A DNA stretch of 8,916 nt from contig BQIY01000064.1 of the NCBI GenBank assembly GCA_021604265.1, forward strand, positions 1 through 8,916, given 5' to 3'. Positions 1-6,963 of this stretch are shown piece by piece (the first letter of the stretch is position 1; each line of letters starts with the position of its first letter). Below the pieces are notes generated by a model. It ran no database searches and was not told the DNA's origin. It saw nothing but the letters and a program-made list of their open reading frames with translations. The DNA is from Nitrospirales bacterium (GTDB lineage Bacteria; Nitrospirota; Nitrospiria; Nitrospirales; UBA8639). The position numbers and the translations under genes were made by a program.

Positions 1-615
1 CCAGATTTCAATTTTAGCGTGTGGCAGGAGCAAGATTGGATCGTCTTGTTTTCGCACCCGGCTGACTTTACTCCGGTTTGTACGACTGAAATATTGGAAT
101 TTGCGCGCCGGCATGAACAGTTTGCTTCCAGGCGGGCGAAACTCATCGGTCTGAGCGTTGATAGTGTCCATTCGCATCTGGCATGGCTTCAGAATATGAA
201 ACAGAAAATGGGTGTCCATATTCCATTTCCCATGATAGCGGATGTGGATATGAAGGTGTCCAATCTCTATGGCATGATTCATCCTGATGCGAGCTCGACG
301 GCCACGGTTCGTACCGTGTTTGTGATCGATCCGAAGCGAGTCATTCGAGCCCTAATATATTATCCTATGAACATTGGCCGAAGTGTCGATGAAATTCTAC
401 GTCTGGTGACGGCGCTGCAGACAACTGAACGGTTTTCCTGTGCCACGCCGGTTAATTGGCAAGACGGGGAGAAGGTCGTGGTTCCCCCTCCAAAGACCGT
501 GAGTGATGTTGAAGAACGAATGAAGCAAGCTGATCTTGATCATCAAGATTTCTATCTGATGCTGAAAGATGTGAACGCCAAAACACCTGCGGAGTCGGAA
601 GACCAATCTTCCTAG
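1..615 (+). CDS. Peroxiredoxin, 1-Cys/Prx6-like group (5' partial)
   Basis: Thiol peroxidase that reduces H2O2 and organic peroxides in the cytoplasm. The frame is open to base 1 and the first codons (PDFNF) fit the family's N-terminal strand. The true start therefore lies upstream, and the GTG at 19 is internal. Numbering from the window's first codon, the active-site block SHPADFTPVCTTE carries the peroxidatic Cys27 (bases 79-81) with its Thr and Pro. Arg104 in VRTVFVIDP is the usual active-site Arg. The C-terminal arm (TPVNW, then VVPPPKTVSDVEERM) matches the Prx6/archaeal-type dimerisation arm. Archaeal relatives carry two arm cysteines six residues apart; here those places appear to be His181 and Met187. 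The only other Cys is Cys147, in FSCATPVNW. The enzyme may be a true 1-Cys type or may resolve through Cys147. Family call is firm; the reductant cannot be told from the sequence. Confidence 0.93.
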   Translation, partial: PDFNFSVWQEQDWIVLFSHPADFTPVCTTEILEFARRHEQFASRRAKLIGLSVDSVHSHLAWLQNMKQKMGVHIPFPMIADVDMKVSNLYGMIHPDASSTATVRTVFVIDPKRVIRALIYYPMNIGRSVDEILRLVTALQTTERFSCATPVNWQDGEKVVVPPPKTVSDVEERMKQADLDHQDFYLMLKDVNAKTPAESEDQSS

Positions 616-664
616 GGCATGGCTGTGTCTCTCTACGTTGTTGTTGACTTCTAATCGTGACAAT

Positions 665-678
665 CGTGGTGGTCCACG
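665..678 (+). repeat. Small hairpin after the peroxiredoxin gene
   Basis: CGTGG and CCACG face each other across a TGGT loop (665-669 and 674-678), about 50 bases after the peroxiredoxin stop. No T-run follows, so a classical intrinsic terminator is not supported. It is the only clear fold I see between this gene and the next. Confidence 0.3.
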
Positions 679-842
679 CGTGTTGACCAAGGCGAGATGC
701 ACGTCCCTTCAGTATTCTTGATAACCATGAAGATGAATGTCCGGCGCATTGAGTGCGGCGCTGCTTCTCGTTTTCACGCCCTCTTGTTATGTCAATACCT
801 GTTCACCAAAGACGCATTCGATGCTTGGTGTGCCCGATCGTG

Positions 843-1949
843 ATGCGCTACCGCTTATGGATTGGTTTGGTGTTTCAGTGCTTCGTGATTGTTGGCGTGA
901 TAGCCGTCATTGTGGGAAACGTGACATCTGCATGGGCCTGCGAAATCAGTCAATCGTCTTCCACTCAACCTGAGATGTTCCGGCGACATCTCATTGGTAC
1001 GTGTACGGCTGAAGATCGCGAAAGGCTTGCCGTCCGGGCCGATTCTCTGTTTCAGGCACTGAAAGAGGGGAGACGTGTTGATCTTCGTGGAGTGATGATC
1101 GTTGGTGATCTCATGTTGGACCAATTACCTCTTCAACCCATCAGTGCTGCTACTTTGCCGTCAGCGGCAGCTCGGCAAGTCGCCGCTGAACGTCAGATTG
1201 AAAACGTTCGGATAATTCAGCAAGCCGTGTCTGTTCATAATGCTGTGATTCAAGGCAACTGGGCAACGAATTTACGGCAAGGACTTGTCGTCATCCTGGA
1301 GGAGTTTTCTGTTACGGAGACGAGAATTGAGCAGTCGATTGACTTTTCTCACACGCTCTTTCTTCAGGGGCTGAATTTCTCAAACTCTGAAATACGATAT
1401 GAGGGATTTTTTGTTCGTGCGCATTTTGAAAAATCGGCACGATTTAATTCAGTTTCATTTGGAACACATTCTCGATTTCATAAAGCGCAGTTCAAGGAAG
1501 AGGCTCAATTTATGGAAAGCCGGTTTGCCGGACTGGCTGAATTTCTCGAGGTCATTTTTGAACAAGGCGCAAATTTTACAAAGGGTCAATTTCAGATGGG
1601 AACAGGTTTCTCTGGAGCTCAATTTGCCGGCCCCGCGATTTTTTCAGAGACGTTGTTTATCCGTGAAGCGTTTTTCCGGTTTTCAAGTTTTGAACAGGAA
1701 GCTGACTTTCAGGATGCCACATTTCAAAAGATCAGTGATTTTACCGACTCGTCGTTTGCTGAGCACACGAATTTTACAAATGTAAAATTTCTTACTCCGC
1801 CTCAATTTTCTGGAACGGCCCTTGACGGAACATGGCAAGATGGTGGTACGCATAAAGACCTAAGCAATAAGCTTTCTGTCATCTTGGTTTTTCTGGGGTT
1901 TCTCTGTGTTCTTGCCTGGGGATTGAAGAAATGGCGACATTCTGTATGA
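843..1949 (+). CDS. Exported pentapeptide-repeat-like protein with C-terminal membrane anchor
   Basis: From the ATG at 843 (368 residues), the N-terminus is a textbook Sec signal peptide: MRYR, a hydrophobic run over residues 5-27, and cleavage expected after SAWA at residue 32. The frame stays open upstream, with GTG at 753 and ATG at 789, but those starts add an Arg/Cys-rich stretch before the signal; no start has a good ribosome site. Residues 33-160 form a unique domain with CTAEDRERL and VDLRGVMIVGDLMLDQLPL. Residues 167-324 are a degenerate repeat in which a Phe recurs about every five residues (for example ARFNSVSF, ADFQDATF, TNFTNVKF), like the Phe-rich pentapeptide families that fold as a right-handed quadrilateral beta-helix. 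Residues 344-361 are one hydrophobic helix, followed by KKWRHSV. This suggests a periplasmic solenoid anchored by its tail, with that tail in the cytoplasm. Function unknown. Confidence 0.8.
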   Translation: MRYRLWIGLVFQCFVIVGVIAVIVGNVTSAWACEISQSSSTQPEMFRRHLIGTCTAEDRERLAVRADSLFQALKEGRRVDLRGVMIVGDLMLDQLPLQPISAATLPSAAARQVAAERQIENVRIIQQAVSVHNAVIQGNWATNLRQGLVVILEEFSVTETRIEQSIDFSHTLFLQGLNFSNSEIRYEGFFVRAHFEKSARFNSVSFGTHSRFHKAQFKEEAQFMESRFAGLAEFLEVIFEQGANFTKGQFQMGTGFSGAQFAGPAIFSETLFIREAFFRFSSFEQEADFQDATFQKISDFTDSSFAEHTNFTNVKFLTPPQFSGTALDGTWQDGGTHKDLSNKLSVILVFLGFLCVLAWGLKKWRHSV

Positions 1950-1983
1950 GTATTTTCATTTTCCACAATATATAGAGAAGGGA

Positions 1984-2012
1984 TTGATGGAGCCCACAAA
2001 AGATGGTATATC
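1984..2012 (+). promoter_or_regulatory. Candidate sigma70-type promoter for the scpA unit
   Basis: TTGATG (1984-1989) and TATATC (2007-2012) are separated by exactly 17 bases; each matches its consensus hexamer at four of six positions. Transcription would start near 2019, about 38 bases before the scpA ATG. The placement fits, but the match is moderate and was made by eye. It is the best candidate in the 107-base gap. Confidence 0.35.
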
Positions 2013-2042
2013 TTAAAGATCTCACAATGTTTTAGCCGTGAC

Positions 2043-2055
2043 GAGAAACGTTCTC
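2043..2055 (+). promoter_or_regulatory. Tight inverted repeat against the scpA start codon
   Basis: GAGAA-ACG-TTCTC ends one base before the scpA ATG, where a Shine-Dalgarno site would normally sit. No GGAGG-like site is visible, so this fold may set translation of scpA. Its core (GAGAA/GTTCTC) recurs in the larger inverted repeat before scpB. It is short enough to be chance. Confidence 0.3.
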
Positions 2056-2056
2056 T

Positions 2057-2860
2057 ATGGAAAGTCTGAAAATTGATGAATCGTTGGATGATGCCTACAA
2101 AGTTCAACTTGACTCGTTTAACGGCCCCCTTGATCTTCTTCTTCATCTCATCCGTAAACAAGAAATTAATATTTACGACATTCCCATTGCGCTCATTACG
2201 CAACAATACTTATCATACATCAATTTACTGAAAAACCTGAATCTCTCTTTTGCGGGAGAGTTTCTGGTTATGGCTTCCACGCTGCTTCAGATTAAATCTC
2301 GTCTTCTTCTTCCCAAAGATGAAACTCCTGCCGAAGAAGAGGGGGAAGGCGAGGATCCTCGTGCGGAATTGGTCCGTCAGTTAGTCGAATATGAACAGTT
2401 TAAAGATGCGGCGTGTCGTCTTTCCACTCAGGGGAAAATCTGGGGTGAAGCCTTTATTCGTGAGCCAGTTCCCGTGACTCAAGGTCATGAGCGCAGTTCA
2501 ATTGACGATGATATCCTCTCTGAGGATCTGAATTTGTTTGATCTTGTCGGAGCCCTGCAGCGGGTCCTCGATCGAGCGACACCTGGTCAAGTGTTTATCG
2601 ATGTGACGAAAGAGTCGTTGTCTATACAGGATAGAATTCATGCGATTCTCGAACGTTTCGAGGTTGAATCGTCAGCCACGTTCGAGGAGTTATTTGAGCG
2701 TCTCGATTCACGTCCTCTGATTATTGTCACATTTCTGGCTCTGTTGGAGCTCGTCCGCATGAATTTAGTCCGTCTCTATCAAAGTGATATCTTTGGTCCA
2801 ATCCGCGTGGCTCGAAATTTTGTTCCGGGCGATGGCAGCGCAGATGTATCGGTTAATTGA
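2057..2860 (+). CDS. scpA: Segregation and condensation protein A (kleisin)
   Basis: Kleisin subunit of the bacterial SMC-ScpAB condensin. It bridges the two SMC head domains and carries the ScpB dimer, acting on the nucleoid in chromosome compaction and segregation. The N-terminal signature is unmistakable: YKVQLDSFNGPLDLLLHLI (residues 14-32), then INIYDIPIALITQQYLSY and FAGEFLVMASTLLQIKSRLLLP (to about residue 86). An acidic linker follows (about 92-101), then a helical middle region that in the family holds ScpB. Residues about 205-260 form the C-terminal winged helix that docks on the SMC cap (LVRMNLVRLYQSDIFGPIRV). The 267-residue length is normal. The ATG at 2057 puts the conserved block at the usual distance from the N-terminus. 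scpB follows 94 bases downstream, as in many genomes; no smc gene is in the window. Confidence 0.97.
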   Translation: MESLKIDESLDDAYKVQLDSFNGPLDLLLHLIRKQEINIYDIPIALITQQYLSYINLLKNLNLSFAGEFLVMASTLLQIKSRLLLPKDETPAEEEGEGEDPRAELVRQLVEYEQFKDAACRLSTQGKIWGEAFIREPVPVTQGHERSSIDDDILSEDLNLFDLVGALQRVLDRATPGQVFIDVTKESLSIQDRIHAILERFEVESSATFEELFERLDSRPLIIVTFLALLELVRMNLVRLYQSDIFGPIRVARNFVPGDGSADVSVN

Positions 2861-2886
2861 GGGAACATGCTTGTAGCCGGTTGTCT

Positions 2887-2914
2887 GTTCTCAAGACACG
2901 AATCGATTGAGAAC
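2887..2914 (+). promoter_or_regulatory. Perfect 8-bp inverted repeat between scpA and scpB
   Basis: GTTCTCAA (2887-2894) and TTGAGAAC (2907-2914) are exact reverse complements across a 12-base spacer, in the middle of the scpA-scpB gap. As RNA this is a hairpin without a following T-run, so termination is not indicated. As DNA it has the form of an operator for a dimeric regulator. It shares the GTTCTC/GAGAAC core with the small repeat before scpA. Confidence 0.4.
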
Positions 2915-2943
2915 GTCCTCATAGATCTCAATGGATGTTTCAC

Positions 2944-2949
2944 GGAGGT
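2944..2949 (+). promoter_or_regulatory. Ribosome binding site that decides the scpB start
   Basis: GGAGGT lies five bases before the ATG at 2955, a near-ideal Shine-Dalgarno site and spacing. The in-frame ATG at 2931 has no such site, and starting there would put this motif inside the coding sequence. The shorter start is therefore preferred. Confidence 0.75.
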
Positions 2950-2954
2950 TTAGG

Positions 2955-3722
2955 ATGACAGTTAAAGTGTTTGGTCAAGAAAATCTTATTGAATCAGAAG
3001 TCGACGAATGTGAGACTGAAGAACAGCGACTTTCAATTTCAGATGGTCCCTCGCTTGATGTATTGAAAGAAGAGGAGCTCAACGGGAATGCCGTAGAGAC
3101 TTCTGAGTTAGCTGTTTCAGAAATTAAAGGTATTCTTGAAGCCGTGTTGTTTGTGTCTCATGATCCGGTCACGGTTGATAAATTAGCCTCCGTATTAGAA
3201 GGAATTCCGAAATCGAAAATTGTGGAAACCCTGCGCGATTTACAGGCAGACTATGAATGTGAAGGACGAGGTCTGTGTCTTTCTGAAGTCGCTGGCGGGT
3301 TTCTTTTGGCAACTCGACCGGATTGCGGGACGTACATTCGTCGTCTCTCGAAAACCAAATCCACTTCGAAACTTTCTCCTTCGGCCCTTGAGGCGTTGGC
3401 CATTGTCAGTTATAAGCAGCCCATCACTCGTTTGGATATTGAAAAAATACGGGGGGTTGAAACTTCAGGTGTGCTTCGGACGCTTCTTGATCAAAAACTC
3501 GTACGAATTGTCGGGCGTCAAGATGTTCCCGGGCGTCCAATCCTCTATGGAACGAGCAAGCAATTTCTTCAGCGTTTTGGTCTACGTGACCTTCGGGACC
3601 TTCCTCCTCTTAAAGAAATACAAGACCTGGGTCATCCCGCGACGTTAGCGCTTCCGTTTGGAGAAGACGAATTGCCTTCAGATGTCGCTTCCTCTGAAGG
3701 GAGTCCCGACCTTCCCGCCTAG
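2955..3722 (+). CDS. scpB: Segregation and condensation protein B
   Basis: Partner of ScpA. ScpB dimers bind the middle of the kleisin and modulate the SMC ATPase. From the ATG at 2955 the protein has 255 residues; an in-frame ATG at 2931 would add eight. Residues 1-52 are a weakly conserved acidic extension. The first winged helix begins at about 53 with AVSEIKGILEAVLFVSHDPV and includes GFLLATRP. The second carries the family signature LSPSALEALAIVSYKQPITR, then IEKIRGVETSGVLRTLLDQ, VGRQDVPGRPILYGTS and FLQRFGLRDLRDLPPL. A roughly 35-residue acidic tail rich in Glu, Asp, Ser and Pro ends the protein. It is 94 bases after scpA and most likely co-transcribed with it, although the inverted repeat in the gap could tune the ratio of the two. 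Confidence 0.96.
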   Translation: MTVKVFGQENLIESEVDECETEEQRLSISDGPSLDVLKEEELNGNAVETSELAVSEIKGILEAVLFVSHDPVTVDKLASVLEGIPKSKIVETLRDLQADYECEGRGLCLSEVAGGFLLATRPDCGTYIRRLSKTKSTSKLSPSALEALAIVSYKQPITRLDIEKIRGVETSGVLRTLLDQKLVRIVGRQDVPGRPILYGTSKQFLQRFGLRDLRDLPPLKEIQDLGHPATLALPFGEDELPSDVASSEGSPDLPA

Positions 3723-3784
3723 TCTCTCGACCGTGTACACTAACGAATGCGAATGCCGTGCATGATTCAGCTGTTTCTCTCATC

Positions 3785-3802
3785 CTCCTCTTGATATAGG
3801 AG
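3785..3802 (+). promoter_or_regulatory. Hairpin that could hide the oxidoreductase ribosome site
   Basis: AGGAG (3798-3802) is the only ribosome-site candidate before the ATG at 3817, with a rather long spacing of 14 bases. CTCCT (3785-3789), eight bases upstream of it, is its exact complement. Pairing would close the site and reduce translation. The stem is only five pairs, so its stability is uncertain. Confidence 0.3.
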
Positions 3803-3816
3803 TCTACCCCGTTTCG

Positions 3817-6615
3817 ATGCCTCTCATTCTTCCTGATAAGAAATCCCCGGTTGTTCAAGATCTCCATCGACTTCTTGGCGGCCATAAAGTGAAGAGCGAT
3901 GTGTCCACGCTCAAAGCCTATGCGGTTGATGCCAGTATCTATCGACTATCCCCGAAAGTCATTGCTCTACCAGAATCTGAAGAAGATATTGATCTGATTG
4001 TGGATTATGCCGTCCGTCATGGTGTTCCACTCACGGCACGAGCTGCTGGGACCAATCTCACGGGATCAGCAATAGGTACGGGGATTATTCTCGATGTCTC
4101 CAAGATGAATAAGATTCTCGAAGTCAATCATGCTGAAAAGTGGGCACGCGTCCAACCGGGCATGGTGTTAGCTGAATTGAATAAACAACTCATGGCGTCG
4201 AATCTGATGTTTGGTCCAGATCCATCCAGCGGAGAGATGTGTAAGCTTGGTGGAATGTTGGCCAATAATTCTTCCGGGCCGCATACTCTCCGCTATGGGT
4301 CGGTCAAAGATAATGTGCTGGCCCTTCGCGTCCGTTTGCCTCAAGGGGGTTGGTTGCACGCTCAGTCATATGAAGTAGGTGATCCGGCTCTGTCTCGAGT
4401 GTTTTCCGACTATCCAGCCATCCAATCTCTTGTCGATTTAGTCAGGGACCACGAGCCACTGATTCAAGCCAAACGTCCGCATGTGAGTAAGAACAGTTCT
4501 GGATATAATCTCTTTGATTTGCTTGATGGAAGAGAGCGAGGGGTCTGGGATTTACCAAAACTCTTTATTGGAAGTGAAGGCACCCTCGGGATTTTTAGTG
4601 AAGCGACGATCCGGTTAGTTGATCGACCAACATCCACGGCCTCCGCCCTTATTCATTTTCGGTATTTAGAAGAAATGGGAGAGGCCGTTCCAGACCTGTT
4701 GACACTTATGCCAAGTGCCCTCGAAGTCATGGATGCCAATACGCTCAACTTAATTGGCCGGGATACGTATGGAATTCCCTCTGACTCCGCGGCCACCCTG
4801 CTTATCGAATTTGATCAAGGAGAAGATCCTCGGCGAAGCGAGCGACTGCTGAGCCTCTGTCGTGGATATCGCCTGTCAGCTGAACCGGTGGTGGCCTTTG
4901 ATGGTGAACAACAGCGGGAACTTTGGAAAGCTCGAAAAGCTCTCTATCCGACCTTATACCGCTATGATCAACGAAAAAAGCCTATTAACTTTGTGGATGA
5001 CGTGGTGGTCTCCGCCGAACGAACCGCAGAGTTGATCCGTTACCTGGAAAAATTTTTTGGAGAGCAAAATATTGCTGTCGCGGTCTTTGGTCATATTGGT
5101 GATGGGAATGCTCATATCCTCCCCTTATTGGATCTGAACGATTCAAATGACTTTCAAGGGATGGTGAATGCGCATCGCGAAGTTCATCAGGTCGTTCTTG
5201 AAAAATTTTCAGGGTCTATTTGCGGCGAGCATGGAGACGGCCGCATTCGAGCAGAAATGGTTCGTCCGATGTTTGGTGAGGAATTGTATCAGGTCTTTGT
5301 TGAAGTGAAGCAGATACTTGACCCGACTGGAGTCATGAACCCAGGGGTCAAAATGAGCCATGAATCGTTTACTGAGCACATTGATTACGAGCGTCTGGCC
5401 AAACCGTGTGCGACTTGTGCCAAGTGTAACGCGGTGTGTCCGGTGTATGATGTCTTTCAATCTGAAGATATGAGTTCTCGTGGCTGGTTTGAAATTGTCA
5501 CGGCCAAGGATTATAGCTATCTGGATTCAAAACGTGTTGTCGAGGCCTGTTTGAATTGCAAGTCCTGCCGGACCGTGTGTCCGGCTGATGTCGACGTGTC
5601 AGACTTGATCTTACAGCGTCGTGCAGAACATCCGAATCGACTTATGGGTTGGGTCTTTGCCTTACATGCTCGTCCCGGGTTATTTGAGCCTTTGCTCAAG
5701 ATGGCTGCACGTACCCAAAAGATCTGGGATCGTCCGATGGTGAGAGGTGCTCTTGAGCGCCTCACTCGTCCCATCCTTCGCCGACTTGCTCCGAATGCCA
5801 AAATCTCTCAAGATCTTATTCTGCCGCGATTGGCGAAACGCACTTTGCGTGAGCGGTACTCCGAGCTTTGTCCGGAGCCTAAGATGAGCCACTCCAAGGT
5901 GGCTTATTTTCATGGTTGTGCCGCAAATTATTTTGATGATGGTGTTGGTGATGCGGTGATTAATGTTCTCAGGAAGCAAGGTCTTGATCCAGCCTTACCT
6001 GTTCAGCGTTGTTCCGGGACACCCATTGAAACGTATGGTCATCGGGAGTTAGCCAAAGATGGTGCTCGAGAAAACATCACCAATTTGGCCTCGTATGAAA
6101 CCGTCGTCACGGGCTGTGCTTCCTGTACGCTCAGCCTGAAAGATTATGCCCGGTTATTTAAAGGCGAACCTGAAGAAGCGCTTGCGAACCAACTCGCTCA
6201 ACGTGTGAAACATATTTCTGAATTGGCAGGAATGAATCAAAGGACTGAGGTGAAGGGCGAAGCGACGTCATTGTCCGACAGTCAGATGAGAAAAAAAGTG
6301 ACCTATCATTCTTCTTGTCATTTACGGGCTGCCGGCGTGACGAAAGCCCCACGCGAGGCATTGTCGAATTTGCCTGGCATGCAGTTCGTTGAAATGCAAG
6401 ATGCCGATCGCTGTGCCGGCGGAGCGGGAACGTATATTGTCAAGGACTATGAGACGTCACAACAGATCTTTGAGCGAAAGCGGAAAGCCATTCTTGATAG
6501 CGGCGCTCAAACCGTGGCGACCAGTTGTCCGGCCTGTATGATTCAGTTGAAAAATGGACTGCGCGGGACCGTCTCAGTGAAGCACATTGCTGAATTACTC
6601 AACGCACAAGAATAG
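3817..6615 (+). CDS. FAD-linked oxidase / Fe-S / CCG-domain fusion (GlcD-GlpC/YdiJ-like dehydrogenase)
   Basis: This 932-residue fusion resembles FAD-dependent 2-hydroxyacid dehydrogenases (glycolate, D-lactate or D-2-hydroxyglutarate types), which pass electrons from flavin through Fe-S centres towards quinones. Residues about 45-190 are the PCMH FAD-binding domain (ARAAGTNLTGSAIGTG near 75; DPSSGEMCKLGGMLANNSSG). Residues about 280-515 are the FAD-oxidase C-terminal domain with the HIGDGNAH motif (426-433) and CGEHGDG (469). Cys531/534/537/541 and Cys578/581/584/588 are two CxxCxxCxxxCP clusters typical of 2x[4Fe-4S]. Two Cys-rich domains follow: Cys701, Cys732-Ser-Gly, Cys767/770, then Cys834, Cys866-Ala-Gly, Cys904/907. 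In both, the second Cys of the usual CCG motif is replaced. There is no signal peptide or membrane helix, so I infer a peripheral enzyme at the inner face of the membrane. The substrate cannot be read from the sequence. The MoaD-like gene follows 69 bases later. Confidence 0.92.
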   Translation: MPLILPDKKSPVVQDLHRLLGGHKVKSDVSTLKAYAVDASIYRLSPKVIALPESEEDIDLIVDYAVRHGVPLTARAAGTNLTGSAIGTGIILDVSKMNKILEVNHAEKWARVQPGMVLAELNKQLMASNLMFGPDPSSGEMCKLGGMLANNSSGPHTLRYGSVKDNVLALRVRLPQGGWLHAQSYEVGDPALSRVFSDYPAIQSLVDLVRDHEPLIQAKRPHVSKNSSGYNLFDLLDGRERGVWDLPKLFIGSEGTLGIFSEATIRLVDRPTSTASALIHFRYLEEMGEAVPDLLTLMPSALEVMDANTLNLIGRDTYGIPSDSAATLLIEFDQGEDPRRSERLLSLCRGYRLSAEPVVAFDGEQQRELWKARKALYPTLYRYDQRKKPINFVDDVVVSAERTAELIRYLEKFFGEQNIAVAVFGHIGDGNAHILPLLDLNDSNDFQGMVNAHREVHQVVLEKFSGSICGEHGDGRIRAEMVRPMFGEELYQVFVEVKQILDPTGVMNPGVKMSHESFTEHIDYERLAKPCATCAKCNAVCPVYDVFQSEDMSSRGWFEIVTAKDYSYLDSKRVVEACLNCKSCRTVCPADVDVSDLILQRRAEHPNRLMGWVFALHARPGLFEPLLKMAARTQKIWDRPMVRGALERLTRPILRRLAPNAKISQDLILPRLAKRTLRERYSELCPEPKMSHSKVAYFHGCAANYFDDGVGDAVINVLRKQGLDPALPVQRCSGTPIETYGHRELAKDGARENITNLASYETVVTGCASCTLSLKDYARLFKGEPEEALANQLAQRVKHISELAGMNQRTEVKGEATSLSDSQMRKKVTYHSSCHLRAAGVTKAPREALSNLPGMQFVEMQDADRCAGGAGTYIVKDYETSQQIFERKRKAILDSGAQTVATSCPACMIQLKNGLRGTVSVKHIAELLNAQE

Positions 6616-6684
6616 CAATTGTGTCTTGCGAGTGATTCGTGCTTAAATACTTGATAAGTGATTGAAGACCTTTGAGAGGATGCG

Positions 6685-6963
6685 ATGATTAAAGTCTTGG
6701 TGTTTGGTCAGACCCTTCAAGATGCCGTCGAAGAGCCTGAATTTGAATGCGAAGTCCCAGAGCCGATCACGGTGCGGGAGCTCTTTCATGTGCATGCAGA
6801 GAAGTTTGAGCCCTTTCAATCGTTTCTCGCTTCCAATCAAGTCATGGTGACGATTAATCTTCGGGTTTCAACCTTAGAGTCGAAGATTAAGAATGGCGAT
6901 ACGCTCAAATTGACACATCAGTTTAACCCCGAACTTGAAGGCGCCCGCTGGCATAATCCTTAA
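6685..6963 (+). CDS. MoaD/ThiS-like beta-grasp protein without C-terminal Gly-Gly
   Basis: This 92-residue protein shows the ubiquitin-like pattern of MoaD/ThiS: an opening strand MIKVLVFGQ, TVRELFHVH as the first helix entry, VMVTINLRV near residue 53, and IKNGDTLKL at about 69-77, matching the GD turn before the last strand of MoaD. In sulfur carriers that strand leads to a Gly-Gly end that is adenylylated. Here the chain continues as FNPELEGARWHNP with no GG, so classical sulfur transfer to molybdopterin or thiazole is unlikely. The start is well supported: GAGAGGA (6674-6680) lies four bases before the ATG. It directly follows the FAD/Fe-S oxidoreductase, and no moaE, thiG or E1-like gene is nearby, so a role as a small partner of that enzyme is possible but unproven. 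Confidence 0.7.
   Translation: MIKVLVFGQTLQDAVEEPEFECEVPEPITVRELFHVHAEKFEPFQSFLASNQVMVTINLRVSTLESKIKNGDTLKLTHQFNPELEGARWHNP

Noticed and set aside
753..842. Longer N-terminus for the exported protein (GTG 753 or ATG 789)
   Set aside because: It adds an Arg/Cys-rich stretch before a complete signal peptide and has no ribosome site; ATG 843 gives a normal export signal.
737..973. + strand frame of 78 codons overlapping the start of the pentapeptide-like gene
   Set aside because: It runs in another frame through the signal peptide region of the better-supported gene and shows no family motif or ribosome site.
1399..1785. + strand frame of 128 codons inside the pentapeptide-like gene
   Set aside because: Its Phe/Arg/Leu-rich composition follows from reading the Phe-rich repeat out of frame; no independent start signal.
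2931..2954. Upstream ATG for scpB
   Set aside because: No ribosome site precedes it, whereas GGAGGT lies five bases before ATG 2955.
5209..5979. Several - strand frames of 83-99 codons opposite the oxidoreductase
   Set aside because: Overlapping antisense shadows of a strongly conserved Cys-motif region; no recognisable domain.
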